In this document: in pieces, positions 36,860 to 49,483 of the stretch | Numbering within the stretch: the stretch's first letter is position 1 | Layout: each line of letters opens with the position of its first letter | Source of the DNA: Polyodon spathula | Taxonomy: Eukaryota; Chordata; Actinopteri; Acipenseriformes; Polyodontidae | Reading direction: 5' to 3' | Length of the DNA stretch: 64,000 nt | Assembly: GCF_017654505.1 (NCBI RefSeq) | Contig: NC_054548.1 | Location: 22,084,447-22,148,446 of the forward strand | Notes under the pieces: model-generated | Database searches by the model: none | What the model was told of the DNA's origin: nothing | The model's input: the letters and a program-made list of their open reading frames with translations, nothing else | Position numbers and translations under genes: made by a program

Positions 36860-37883
36860 CAGGGTCGGGCGCGAGGGAAGCGACTGCACCTGGGCCCAGC
36901 CTCTGCTGGAGTCCATACCAAAGATATTCTATATCTTTGCCCATACCAATCCTTTTTTTTTTTTTCTAAGTCCATTATTGAAAAACAAAAACAAAAACTG
37001 TTCTCGCGATGGTTCAACAATAAACCGTGGCAAAGTTGTACTGTCAGTCAAAACACACCTTATCAAATCAGAACTACGTAGGCGGGACTCGGCATGAAGA
37101 TTTATAATAGGCCAGTGTCGATTAAAAAATAACAGACTGTTCAATTTATGGGGGGTGTGGGGGGGGGGGGGCGTTGCATTTATTTCACAACTGCTGTTTG
37201 TAAAGATTATAACGAACAGTTTACTAACAACGTATATAATCTCAAATATTTCTGAAAAAAATAAACACATAGGCCAGCAGTCAACTTTTAATTCTCTGTG
37301 CGAACTCCTATATCACACCCCCAATTTTCCATAATAGAGTTCCCTGGTGAAAAAAACAAAACAAAAAAAACCCACTTGTTGGAAGTAAGCTAACTTTTCT
37401 ACAGTTGTGGTAATAAATATATAACGCACGGCATATCGAATATGCCATCAAAACATAAGTGGTGTTGTTCAAAGTGAAAAGAGCAGAAAAGACAGTTAGA
37501 AATTTCCCAAAAAGTGTACAGTAAATGGTTTAAAAGTGGGCCGACAACATCAGATGGAAGTATAGTGCAGCAGTGGAACTGCCAACCTCGTCTTCGCATG
37601 AAAAATATACAACAGTTGAGCCAGAGGAAAGATGTGAATAAGAGACATCAGATTTTGGAAATGTACAACAACAGCAAAAACTCGGTACCCAATCAGTCAC
37701 CTTTATGGGATTTTTATGATCCTGTTACTTGGCCTGACTTTTGTACCAAAGAGCTAAGAGTTGAAGTCACGAAACATAAATCTGTGCAGCTAAATAAACT
37801 GATGTTTATTTTTTATTTATTTATTTATTTTTCACATTTCACACTCTCGCACCAGGGCCCAGTAAATCCTAGCACCAGCCCTG
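36860..37883 (+). mobile_element. Non-autonomous hAT element, 8-bp duplication AGTTATTT
   Basis: 1024 bases starting CAGGGTCGGGCGCGAGGG and ending TAGCACCAGCCCTG, so the ends are inverted repeats of the hAT CAGGG type. Both sides carry AGTTATTT (36852-36859 and 37884-37891). Removing the element and one copy restores a normal fold-back unit. Inside are a hAT transposase-like N-terminal fragment, a G run near 37146-37171 and a short ATTT tract near 37808. The catalytic hAT domain is absent, so mobilisation would need a transposase in trans. Confidence 0.9.
37442..37800 (+). pseudogene. hAT transposase N-terminal fragment with stop
   Basis: The frame starts MPSKHKWCCSK, meets a TGA at 37475-37477, and continues KEQKRQLEISQKVYSKWFKS. 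Further on it reads DFYDPVTWPDFCTKELRVEV near 37712-37771. That 'DP..WP' stretch resembles the lead-in to the TTF-type zinc finger of hAT transposases. The frame then runs into AT-rich sequence, and neither the zinc finger, the RNase H-like catalytic domain nor the dimerisation domain follows. It is best read as the first coding part of an ancestral transposase, kept inside a deleted element. Family assignment relies on remembered motif similarity plus the hAT-type ends. Confidence 0.6.
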
Positions 37884-38712
37884 AGTTATTTGAAGATATC
37901 TTCAAGACTTTGAGATGGCTAACATGGTACCCCAAACTGATTTAGAGTTATCTTAAAATGAGGGTTTTAAAGATATCTTTAAATCATTTTAAGATATCTG
38001 CAAATATCTTCCCATTTATTTAGAGATATCTCTAAAACATTTAAAGATATATTTAAATAACTGTCCGTTCATTTAGAGCTATCTCTAAATCATTTGAAGA
38101 TATCTACAAATGAACAGGAAGCCATTTCGAGATGTGTCGAAATGACTTCCTGTGAAAATGCTCTATGTTTTCAATGGACTTCCTGTCCGTTTAAAGATAT
38201 CTTCAAATGAACAGGACGTTATTTAGAGATATTTCTAAATGAACAGGAAGTTGTTTGATGATATCTTCAAATGATTTACAGATAACTTAAAATGAACAGG
38301 AAGTTGTTTGATGATATCTTCAAATGATCGTAAGATATCCTTAAATGAACAGGAAGTTATTTAGAGATACATTTAAATTATTTAGAGATATCTTTAAAAC
38401 CTTATTTTTAGATATCTCTAAATAACAGTTTGGTGTGCCATTCTAGCACAATACGTATGGTTTCCATAGTATTTAAAGATATCTGTAAATCAATTTGAGA
38501 TATCTTTATTTCATTTTTAAATATCTTAAATTGATTTACATATGTCTTTAACTTAATTTTAGATATCTTAAAAACTGCACAATTAAAGATATCTGGAATT
38601 CAATTTGAGATATCTTGAAATGTTTTACAGATATCTTTAAATATTTCAAGATATTTTAATTTGCAATTTGAGATATCTCTAAACGATAATTTGGCTTGCC
38701 ATAGGATCTAGT

Positions 38713-39050
38713 TATCTATGAGACTCATAAGACACATTCTTTTTCTCCTGGCGAACACTCCCAATTGAATACAAAAATGTGATCATAATGATATAAGTGC
38801 TTTGGCACTTGGTATAGTCAATATAAAAATGCAAACACATAAAAAGATTTTAAGCCTACTTAACCAAAATGAAGGGCCATCAGTCTCTTCTGTGAAACCA
38901 ATTCCATTGTCATTAACTAAGAGCAAGGTTTGTGACAAGTCAGGCACCAGGAAGACGATCTCAGCTCTCCTAGAATAAAATAATTGTGACCTTTACTGTG
39001 ACCTAGGAGGTGTTTTGAAGGAATTTTCTATTTGAGAGCTACACAATTTA

Positions 39051-39109
<59 letters not shown>

Positions 39110-40926
39110 CTGTGAAAATACATGTTTCTGGATTCAAATATAAGATTCTCACAATAGCTACATTTACAAAGAAAATAGATGTAGCCATCTATGATTGTAG
39201 CATGATTGTTCCTGAAAAAAATCCACTCCACCTGGTCCTTTTTTTGTTATGGCATGCGTTTAGAACAAACTGGGTGTCATTTTATAGCAATTAAGAAGAG
39301 GCTATGCTAATATTTATGATAACATGCATCATAAGAACATAACATTAATTAAACACTCATTGCATTCAAAGGGTGTTTACAACAACTTTGTAAGATTTTA
39401 GAATCATATTACAGAAACGTTATAATTTTACTAACCTAATTGTAGTCATCCGGTCATCAGTATCAATAGTTTCACTGTAAAATTAATTTCAAATTAAAAC
39501 AAAGTATGCCTGGTAAAATAAAATAGATGATTCTTAATTCCAAATCAAATCAGTTTTCAAAGAGAGGTTATGACTACTATAACTATAATAAGAGAACTAC
39601 ATTTTTTGTATTAAAATACTATACAACAGTGGGATTTGATGATGTGATCTCAAGGACCATAAACAAAGGATGTGTTGATTATGCTACACAGAGAGGTTAG
39701 GCAGCTGGTGATATTATAGTGGTTTATAATAGGTTAACATACATCTAAATTGCAGGTCTGTGGTTAAAAAACATGTCACTGGAAGACTGTGATACTTTGT
39801 CCTAGATATTTTAAGTGGTAATAAACAACATACAGTACAGAGATTGACCTGTTCTCTCTTTATTGAAGACACATTTCTGGAAGCACTGTTTTCTTAGGCC
39901 CTACCACATTGAAATGTCAACTGTTAGATACTGTAAGTTATTTTAAAGCTCATTTACTCCCCTCCAGCTCATAGCTTCAACATTTTATTGAACCTGATAC
40001 ATGTGTTAATGGTTGTTTATTTATGTAATCTGTATCCATTGATGATAATGGTCATGCTTGTCTTGTCTCAACAACATATTTTATGGCAAAAACTCTAAAT
40101 AAAAATAAATAAATAAATAAACATGACTAATAAACAATCAGGAATAACTGCTGGGGACAAAATACAGCTTGATATTTGTCCGATGACTAAAGTTAAAATG
40201 AATGCTGAGGCTGATTGTAATAAAGCACTGTCTGTTGTATTGATATTATGCCAGTTTAAAACACATACTGTTTTGTTTTCCTTGATTAAAATGTGCTGTC
40301 TCATCTAATGCTATTATTGTTTCAGACATATACCATTAAGAGAGAGAACCTTGTAAAATCCAGAAGAACTTGATAACTTAGCAAATGTCATTCTCGAGCT
40401 AATGCCAATTTAAAATGTTGGCTTGTTTTAAGTGTCAGCACATTTTTGATGTGGGATGTCTGATGTACCTGGGCATACCTTCTTAACACACAAGCGGCTC
40501 TTCACAGAGTTTTGATTGATGCTGTAATGCGTACAGCTTTGCTTTTAAATCACGAGACTGCTTTGATTGTACTCTGAAATTATTGATCCTTTTTTGGATT
40601 CTGTAAATAGAGCTATGTGTTTACTAGCACAACACTCCCAGCCCTTTAATTGATGTGCGCAAGATAATTAATTTTAGTCTCTCTGGCTCACATAGAAAAT
40701 GTTTGTTACAAAATGGCACTAGCTGTTTTGGCCCTAAGTATTAACATTTGGTACACAGCTATTTGGCTGATTTTTTCTTTCTTTTTTTTTTTTTTATATT
40801 TTCTTTTGTATTTGTAGAAGTCGTCTTATTCCTGCCATTGTTCCGCACTTTAATTCTTATGGAAATGTTATTTTTCTCAGTGTTAATGTCAGCATTGTGT
40901 ATTTATTGATTTGATTAATAATAATA

Positions 40927-40976
<50 letters not shown>

Positions 40977-42279
40977 GTAAAAGCATTCAAATAGTGTAAT
41001 GTGTATTGTCTTCCTCTCTCTGAATTTGCATAATTAAGTAGAAATTGTTAAAAAAAATATAACTAATATAACTATGACATGCTTTCCTGTTCAAGTTTTT
41101 CATCAATACATTATTTATGGAGTACAAAACATGATATGTCGAGAAATGTGAATAACTGTATGTATAATTATTTAATAGCTAAAATAGCTTTGTTGATGTT
41201 ACCACACTCAGGAAATTGTGTTGCTAGCTAAACATACAGTACTTTCATGCGCCATCAAAGAAATGGTGACCTTGTGGATTTAGTTACCATGGATTCCATG
41301 GCCTGCTTGATTGGATATGCAGTATTTATCTTTTGGTGAAGGAAAGCTTTGTGTCTCTCAATATTACAGCAGTACAATTTGTAATATTTACTGTACATGC
41401 TGTTCCAACAAAAATGGCCCTTTTCAACCACTTCTAAAGGCTGAATTTCTGAAGCGAGGTTTAAGATATGACCCTGCTGCAACTGTGTGCTATCAAACAA
41501 TTGACAGACCAAGGTCAGGGCATCCATAACTATGAAGCACTCAGTAGACATTGAAAAAAAACTTCTAAACTTTTTGGGGTATTTATAAAGTGGCAGACAA
41601 TGAAACACACTATCAAGTTGTAGTCATGGTATCATTTCACTAAGTACACTAATCTGTCTCATTCTCTTCTGGCCTGCTCATAATTTGTATGTATCATATA
41701 AATAACTATATTTCTTGATAGCCAATAACAGTTGAGATGCATATGAGCAATGCACACTTTTATACAAGGCTGTAATTCCATTGCGGAATTCTGGTTACAA
41801 TATAAACTATAGTTATTCTGGTACTTTATAGAGATAACGATAAGATTAGAGCACCTAGAGTTTGCATTCTGTCTATGTGTATGTGAATATACCTCTTTTG
41901 TCATGGCTCAGTTGAAACCTGAATTTGATCAATCTTTAATGCAGATCTTTTTTAGAGTTTGAAAAGCACAGGGTATGGACTATTAGTAGATCTAAAAAAA
42001 ACACTCCCAATTCTCCAATCAGATCCTCCCTTCTTTGTGGAATCAATCAATAATAAATAAATAATATTTTTTGGGGGTCCATTTGTTTTTTTCACTGAAG
42101 AGCTTCCAATAGCTTTGAGTCTATGGAAAAGGAACAGGCAGCTGCTTGGCACATCATGCTACTCTCAAAGGAGTGAAGACATTTGCAAGTGAAGAATGCT
42201 TGCAGGAATCAATGCAAAAGTAACATATTGTCTCCCTTAGGATACAAATAAAACACAGATACTTCCAAATGTCTGACTG
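38713..42279. other. stxbp5l intron with TAA microsatellites
   Basis: Non-coding. Two (TAA)n tracts lie at about 39051-39106 and 40917-40973. No exon or named mobile element was recognised. A block near 40430-40620 is less repetitive and slightly GC-richer, without motifs I can name. Confidence 0.5.
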
Positions 42280-42309
42280 CCTATCTATCTATCTATCTAT
42301 CTATCTATA

Positions 42310-42377
<68 letters not shown>
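42279..42377. repeat. (CTAT)n(TA)n microsatellite
   Basis: CTAT units followed by a TA run of about 65 bases, directly abutting the left end of the Tc1-like element at 42386. Confidence 0.95.
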
Positions 42378-42381
<4 letters not shown>

Positions 42382-42718
42382 CACACAGCTCTGGAAAAAA
42401 TTAAGAGACCACTGCAAAATTATCAGTTTCTCTGGTTTTACTATTTATACGTATGTGTTTGGGTAAAATGAACATTTTTGTTTTATTCTATAAACTACTG
42501 ACAACATTTCTACCAAATTCCAAATAAAAATATTGTCATTTAGAGCATTTATTTGCAGAAAATGACAACTGGCCAAAATAACAAAAAAGATGCAGTGTTG
42601 TCAGACCTCAAATAATGCAAAGAAAATAAGTTCATATTCATTTTTAAACAACACAATAAAATTCATTCATTTTTAAACAACACAATATTAATGTTTTAAC
42701 TTAGGAAGAGTTCAGAAA

Positions 42719-43241
42719 TCAATATTTGGTGGAATAACCCTGATTTTCAAGCACAGCTTTCATGCATCTTGGCATGCTCTCCACCAGTTTTTCACATTGA
42801 TGTTGGGTGACTTTCAGCTACTCCTGGTCCAAAAATTCAAGCAGCTTGGCTTTGTTTGATGGCTTGTGACCATCCATCTTCCTCTTGATCACATTCCAAA
42901 GGTTTTCAATGGGGTTCAGGTCTGAAGATTGGGCTGGCCATGACAGGGTCTTTATCTGGTGGTCCTCCATCCACACCTTGATTGACTTGGCTGTGTGGCT
43001 TGGAGCATTGTCCTGCTAGAAAAACCAATTCTCAGAGTTGTGGAACATTGTCAGAACAGAAGGAAGCAAGTTGTCTTCCAGGACAACCTTGTACTTGGCT
43101 TGATTCATGCATCCTTCACAAAGACAAATCTGTCCGATAGATAGAAGCAACCCGACGCTCACTGTATCCCTCTGCCAGTAAAGCCAGAATTGAACCCTTC
43201 TTTTCCTCACTCAAAACTTTCCTTTTCAACTCTTTGGGCAT
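42719..43241 (-). pseudogene. Tc1-like transposase, centre deleted
   Basis: Begins MPKELKRKVLSEEKKGSILA with a helix-turn-helix start (ALLAEGYSERRVASI). It then jumps at about 43140 to the late catalytic region: CMNQAKYKVVLEDNLLPSVL, then QDNAPSHTAK with the second Asp, then SDLNPIENLW with the Glu. The C-terminus reads MPRCMKAVLENQGYSTKY before TGA at 42721-42719. The first catalytic Asp and much of the DNA-binding region are deleted. In-frame stops replace residues before QDNAPS and in QE*LKV. Clearly non-functional. Confidence 0.9.
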
Positions 43242-43429
43242 GGTCAATAGTTATTTTTTTATTCCAATTACTTTTGAGGTACTACTAGCACTGTTTTGCC
43301 ATCCAGCTGGTCCTATTGCAAGAGGATAGTGATGACCACAGGAGTGGTTTTTATACTTTTCCTCGTTAAATAAGATTTGGTTCAGGTGATCCCCTAATCA
43401 GTACCTCATCCAGTAGAATGAGGTATGCC

Positions 43430-44092
43430 TGTGTTGGAATTCAACAGACACTGGAATGGAATGGCTGCCTGTGATGAGAGTGCAATGGGTCGGAGCTGTG
43501 GTCGATCCTCCTGATCGCTGGTGGCGTTGCATAAAACGGGACGAAACCGGCGAAAAGACAAAAGTCGAACCTTCTGGAAATTCCAGAAAGATCGCTCGCT
43601 CCGCCCAAACGCGGAAGTCCGCGGCCGCCACGCCATGTACCTCAGTCGGAGTTTCTATGTATGCCGATTGGGTACAGCGGCGACCGGGGCCGAGGCTAAG
43701 GGCGGGGTTGAACAATATTTAAAGGACGGTACGATATAAGCTCAGTTGCTCAGTCCTGGGAAAGGCAAAAGGAGATGTGTTGCTGTATTGATTAAATAGT
43801 GTATTGTGTTTCAGAAATTGAAGAACAACCAGGACCTCGCTGCTAAAATCCTACCCAGGACCGGGAGCCCCCTAGAGACCAATGCAGGAGCATCCAAAAT
43901 TTAACTTTAACTGCTTATTGTGTGCGGGACTTTGTTAATTATCATTATTTTTGTTTTATTTCCTTTTTGATTGGAATACTGGTTGGTTGCCATCTACAGC
44001 CAAACAAATAAAAAACCCTGCTGTGGGGAAAAACTACTCAAGCCTCCTGTGTGTTTCATCACTGTTTTGACTCAGCCCACTAACCTCCTACA
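43430..44092 (+). mobile_element. Solo LTR nested in Tc1-like element
   Basis: Starts TGTGTTGGAATTCAACAGAC and ends CTAACCTCCTACA. It is flanked by ATGCC on the left and CTGCC on the right, which I read as a 5-bp duplication with one change. It is much richer in G+C and CpG near 43500-43710 than its surroundings. A TATA-like ATATAAG lies at 43733 and AATAAA at 44007-44012, giving + orientation. It separates the transposase start from the right TIR of the host element. No internal coding sequence adjoins it. Small open frames within it are attributed to its composition. Confidence 0.75.
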
Positions 44093-44157
44093 CTGCCATA
44101 CATGTAGATATGCTGCTTTAAGAAAAATTTGCAGTGGTCTCTTAATTTTTTCCAGAG

Positions 44158-44262
<105 letters not shown>

Positions 44263-45315
44263 AAAGGCATGTTTTTATTTTTTTTTTAAAGCTGTTGTAT
44301 ACAGTATAACACTTCTGAAAATAATCCCCTAACCAAGACTTTAAAAAATACATACCAACAGTCCTCTGGGTACTGTGTGTCAATGCCACTCCCATTGCCC
44401 TACAATTGGTAAAGTTGTGTTAGAATCGGAAGGTAAACTGCACAAAGAAAATGGCTATTGAAGTGTAGATAAAGTTGAGTTTAAAATCTTAGGGACTGCA
44501 CATTTAGGTGACTGTAAACCTTTAGAAAAAAACACAGCAATTTAAGTCAGATAAAAGCTGGCAGTCGACCACAGCATCATTATGCAAGTAGAATCCACCC
44601 TTGGTATTACATTGACCTTTCAGAAATAATCTGCTCTGTGCTTGAAGGGGTTCTTAACTGGAACTCCCCTGTTGTAAGCACTAAATGAAATAATGACGAA
44701 CAATAATGAGGGCTTGTATAATATCCCCCCAGGTAATTTGGTTAAAATTTCAACTGCAGTGCCTGGGCAGTTTTTAAATCTGGCATTGTACTTCATTATT
44801 TCTTAATTACACTTCTGTCCTTACTTTACTGTCTATAACATTTAGTTTCCACAAGAGAAACTTTTGAAAGTCCTACTGGTATGGGAATAATACAAATGTG
44901 GAAATGTATTTCTCAGTTACTGCCATGCTATTAAAGCCCTGCATGCCTGTGTTTAAAGGAGAATCACCAATAGGCTTCTCTTCTCTTGCTAGGTGCAGTA
45001 TTGTGTTTTTATGTGACCTACATTGTACCAGTAACGCTTGGACAGATTTGCTCTTCAGTTATCAAGATTTTGTTAACAAGGCCCTAACAATTCCTTCTAT
45101 TGAGATACCATTTGATCTACTTATATATCGTTTCCTTTGTAAGAATTAAGAATGTGCTAAATTGATTTTAAATAATACAGTACATAAATGATATGTTAAA
45201 ATTAACTGCAGCAATATAGTCTTTTATCTAAAGGATGTGTTATTTAAATGTAATCCTGGCATCCATGCTAATTTACTTATCAAATCTGTTTTAGGAGTTT
45301 CATATATTTCGCACT

Positions 45316-45640
45316 TTACATTAAGTAGTTGCACAGTAATTGCATGAGTTCTTACACATAATCAGTAATTACAATGTTATAATGTATAGTTACAATGCAC
45401 TTAACATGTAAATCTCTCTGCATGTTATCTGTAAGTACACAATTGTATCAGAAAAGGGTTAGGGTCCTATGGTTAAGTGCAGAGTTAGGGTTAGGGTTAG
45501 GATTGGGGTTATATCATGTAAAAAGCTTTACAAATTAAGTACATTGTAACTATGCATAATAACCTTGTAATTATGTGCCAGTACACGTGTATTTTCTAAC
45601 TACTATGTAAATACACAGTAATTAGAGACACTTAATGTAA
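45316..45640. mobile_element. MITE with inverted arms and TTAGGG-like core
   Basis: Ends read TTACATTAAGT and its complement ACTTAATGTAA. Inner arms pair as well: AGTTACAATGCACTTAACAT near 45389 and the complement of ATTAAGTACATTGTAACTAT near 45535. The middle carries about three TTAGGG units (45485-45504). The whole is about 325 bases without coding sequence. I recall similar elements with TTAGGG cores in fish genomes but not the family name. Confidence 0.65.
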
Positions 45641-46208
45641 CATATTATATATGTATCTGAAATAGAGTATTATTGAGGAGAGAGACTTTGCTTCAAATGG
45701 GTTTCTGCAACTTTAAATATAAGGAATGTTTACCAGTGTATATTGAATTTGGCTAGGACAATGTGGTTTACACACCTCCTCGTCTTTGAAATAGTGCCAC
45801 AGAGCTTTTAATGTATTACTTAAATAAAACAAACCTGTTTAGTTTTACTTAGATTGAAGTTGTTAATCTTTAATGTTAACAAAGATAGAATCTTTCACGG
45901 ATGTGTTCCTAGTTAATGTATTTCATAGGCAGGTCCTCCAAGCCAATATATTTCACAGATAGTTCCCTAACCCTGCCTCTTGATTCATTTGACACGATGT
46001 GAAAGAGAAGAGATGGATGTGATCTTTACCTGGCACAGCAGACAGATGTCATGGGTTTCATTAAAACTACCTCGTATTCTCGAAAGTCTTCTACAGTCCA
46101 AGTGCAAACATCACACCTACACCCAAATTAAAATATAAAGTTTAAATCTAAATGATAATTTGTTGTATTAAGCAAAGTTTTTGTTACTAATGTATTTTTT
46201 CCTCATAG

Positions 46209-46272
46209 AGCAACAAAGACCCACCCCGGCCCAGTGGTGCACTTAAGTGACAGTCCCAGGGACGAGGGAAAG
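46209..46272 (+). CDS. stxbp5l: Tomosyn exon 3 of window
   Basis: 64 bases. The first base completes the Leu codon begun in the previous exon; 21 codons follow, reading ATKTHPGPVVHLSDSPRDEG then K. The acceptor TTTTTTCCTCATAG and donor GTAAGC are good matches. The sequence fits tomosyn-2, which as I remember reads STKTHPGPVVHLSDSPRDEG, better than STXBP5, which has SSKSHPGPVVHISDNPMDEG. It links two propeller blades. Confidence 0.95.
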
Positions 46273-47214
46273 GTAAGCACAGAAAGTCTAAATGCAATAT
46301 AGTGATTCACACAGAACCGTGGATATTCAAAAGGGATACACTAGGAAATGTTTCATTTGATGTCAAACATCCTGATTTTAAAGTTGTGGTTGAGCTAACT
46401 GTTATAAAAGTGTCAAATAAAATGTGTCAGTCTGCAAATTGGAGTCTTGTTCACTAAAGAACTGAAACTATTTTACATAGAGAGGTATGTTAAATTGAGC
46501 TAAAGAGCGGTGCGTCTAAATGCAGACACTGATTATTAGAACCAGAATTGTGAACCAGCATATTAAAACTCAACTTACAGTAACAGAGTCTCTGTAGTGC
46601 ATTTATGTCTTAAAAATCAAATGGCAGATAGGGTTTAATGGATGATGGTATTTAGATCCACTGATGTAGAGATTAGACCCCAGATTGTTCAATCATACTT
46701 AACTGGAAATTGATGAGCGCAAAAATAGCTATAGGCAACACTGTGTAAATGAGGACATTATAAAATCAAGTGTCACTCAGATCAGGAAATTATGAATATA
46801 TCTCACAGTAGAGCTGCTTGGAACAAGTTGATATTTCATGATTAGCAATGCCTCTGAGAAGGAATGTCTTTGTAGTAGACAGTAGTTGCCACATTTCGGA
46901 TATAACCGTCTACATTGGGAATGAATGAAAAGCTTATGGATGGATTATTTGTAACAGTTTCTGATTGAATTCTGCACATCAAGAGGTTTGCAGTGAACTT
47001 TTTTCGAACTCCCTGTATACAACAGGGCCTCTCCTGAGGTAGCAATTTGCAGGTTAACTCATATTTATTCAAGTTTGGATCACAGGAAATCTGGAAATTT
47101 CTTTATAACCGTTTAACATATTTTTTTTTTAGGATATTTAATAAAAAAACACAATGTTAAGGTTTATTGAACAAACCTATGGGTCATTCCTCCAAGCAAT
47201 ATATTAATCAGTGA

Positions 47215-47216
<2 letters not shown>

Positions 47217-47310
<94 letters not shown>

Positions 47311-47335
47311 GTCTATCTATCTATCTATCTATCTA
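47217..47335. repeat. (CTAT)n microsatellite
   Basis: About 30 tetranucleotide units with one CTGT interruption near 47310 and a trailing CTAC. Confidence 0.97.
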
Positions 47336-48782
47336 CATCTCATTATGAGGAATTAACACATTTGACTTTAGCTTATTTATTTACTTCAGTTTGATTGTTA
47401 CATCGTTCAGTTTAGAATAATATACTGCAACTAACATCTTACTGTTCCCTGGACCAGCTTTAATATTACAAGCAGTTGTACAAATATGGTTAATAGCTAC
47501 ATGCTTCACTCCTTAAGAACCCCAGAAAGACTTTTTGCATCAATGATAATCAAATTAGTCTCACCTTCAGCATCTGTTTGAGCTTCTCAGCTTAAAATGG
47601 TGTTGTGCTGTGCTATTAAGTTAGTTGCTGATGTTTATGAGTTGTAGTACAGGTATGTAATTTTCATGCAGTTTGTTTGCAGTAGGTTAATAGGGATAGT
47701 ACACCTACACATACAAATTAAATGCATCTCTCTAATAACTGGAAAAGCAGCCTATTAAAATGCAAGGGGCTGCATGAGCCTGCTACAAGATTTATCACAC
47801 ATGGATGGTGCATACACTATTTCTAATTATTACAGCCTAACCAGAATAAAATGAGCTGATAATACAGTAGTTGTAAATAAGTGTGGGCACATCAAGTTTT
47901 TTCTCAAACATATCAATCAGGTGTAGAGTGGGACAAAAATTAGGACCAGATAACACAAATGACTGATGGAATTACTGTTTTCACTGTTGTAAACCCAATT
48001 CATTGTATCTTTTTATTTTAATACAAGGTTATCCATGTTTGATAGAAACACATGAAAAGATAAATACATGTATAATTACATAAGCTAGATAAATACATGT
48101 CTGATTTCATAAACTAGACAAATATATGTCTGATTACATAAAAGCAAAGGAACGTGGATTAGTGCAAGATGACAAACTAAAATATCACGTTCATTTTGTA
48201 ATTAGAAATCCTATTATAATAAGAGGTGCAAATGCAGACCTAAAAGAATGCCAAATGTTCAGGTTTTCTGCACAGTTCTTTACCACAGACGATATACATT
48301 TCAGTGCTTTGACACTAGTGTAGGTATAGTACTATTTCAATGTTTTTTTGTCTCACTATCACTCACTCCTTCTTCTTCTCAACTTGCTACTGGTGCTCCC
48401 TTTTCAAATAAACCTCCCCTTACCTGGTTCATCTGAAATCTCATTAAAGACGCGACATATAAGTACACTTGCAACAAGCTCCATGAAGTTTTGTCAAAAT
48501 CAATTAAAACTTTTCATCATACAGAATGCATTACATTTGGTTACACTTTATTTTTTAAACAACATTACCATGTTGAATTGAACATAATAAATTAGTGAAT
48601 GACTAATTCAAACCTATTGTTCTGCTTAGTTCAATAACAGGTAAGAAATGTGTCAAGTTTGAAAATACCTTTGGACATAAATAGATCTGTGTGGCCAGTG
48701 AGGGAGAGAACAGCATTGCAAAGATATTTTCAAATAGTAACATTATAACAATTGAAGCAGTAATAATGCTATGCTTCCATTT
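47336..48782. other. stxbp5l intron, unremarkable
   Basis: AT-rich sequence. No exon or recognisable element. A short tandem-like repetition of ACATGTCTGATT-type sequence near 48065-48140 is too short to classify. Confidence 0.5.
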
Positions 48783-48959
48783 CAGGGATGAAAGTAAGAC
48801 TGTAATTGCATAGTAGTTTGATCCATTCCTGGTTTTACTGTAAGCTTAATAATAAGACACACCTGAACTTGTTACCTATACACTGGGGCTAATGAAGCTT
48901 ATAGTTAAATCTGGAATGGGTGAAACTGCTATGCAATAGGAGTCTTATTTCCATCCCTG
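48783..48959. mobile_element. Short palindromic hAT-type MITE
   Basis: 177 bases from CAGGGATGAAAGTAAGACT to the complement of CAGGGATGGAAATAAGACTC. The inverted match continues through TTGCATAG and CCATTCC to AAGCTT. CAGGG-type ends and small size suit a hAT MITE, and I recall this sequence as widespread in fishes. The flanking 8 bases do not match, so a target duplication is not confirmed. Confidence 0.75.
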
Positions 48960-49410
48960 CTAACACTCTGGGCCTAATAATAAAAGCACTTGCTGACTGC
49001 CTTAATAAAACAAACTTTGTTTAAAACTAATGAAAGTCTTCCATATTGCTATTCATAAAAGGATCTGAGCAGACGGCCGACTGTTGCAAAACATTTTATG
49101 AATGGGTATACAGTTATTCAAGAACCAAAATCCGCCTCTTTTTGATGACATTATCAGCATTATTAATGTTCCCTAGGTGGAGTCGGTAGCTGTTGCAAAA
49201 AGAAAAACGGACTGTTTGCAAAACCTGATTCCGATGCCCCTAACACATCTGCCAAAAATTCATTTTTTTAAATAAATACTTTGTGTTTTCATTTTGTTTG
49301 GCAACTTGGTAAATACATTTCCACACGCACACATAAGATTTTCATTCTTAACAAAAAATAAAAAATACAACTAATCAAAAAGCACTGTAAGAGGACGTTT
49401 GAATAATACT

Positions 49411-49475
<65 letters not shown>
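49411..49475. repeat. (TAA)n microsatellite
   Basis: About 21 ATA/TAA units. Confidence 0.96.

Positions 49476-49483
<8 letters not shown>

Larger units (their letters stand above)
36452..38712. mobile_element. Fold-back element of GATATC palindromes
   Basis: Ends are inverted copies: GGATCTTATGGCAAGCGAAA at the left and the complement of AGATCCTATGGCAAGCCAAA at the right. The body is filled with more than twenty short palindromes of the form TTTAGAGATATCTCTAAA, 16-18 bases each, separated by short spacers. A distinctive internal block (TCCATTCAAAACAAAGAGCA, then TTTTCACAGGAAGTTATTTC) at 36737-36776 recurs inverted at 38140-38178. The arms therefore pair over hundreds of bases. A hAT element interrupts it; without that it would be about 1.2 kb. 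No coding sequence belongs to it. The exact boundary and target duplication are not settled. Confidence 0.85.

Noticed and set aside
43398..43739. Overlapping open frames in a GC-rich block as a host gene
   Set aside because: They lie within a solo LTR, on both strands, without recognisable domains.
45485..45504. TTAGGG-like repeats as a telomere or fusion point
   Set aside because: Only about three units, lying between the inverted arms of a MITE.
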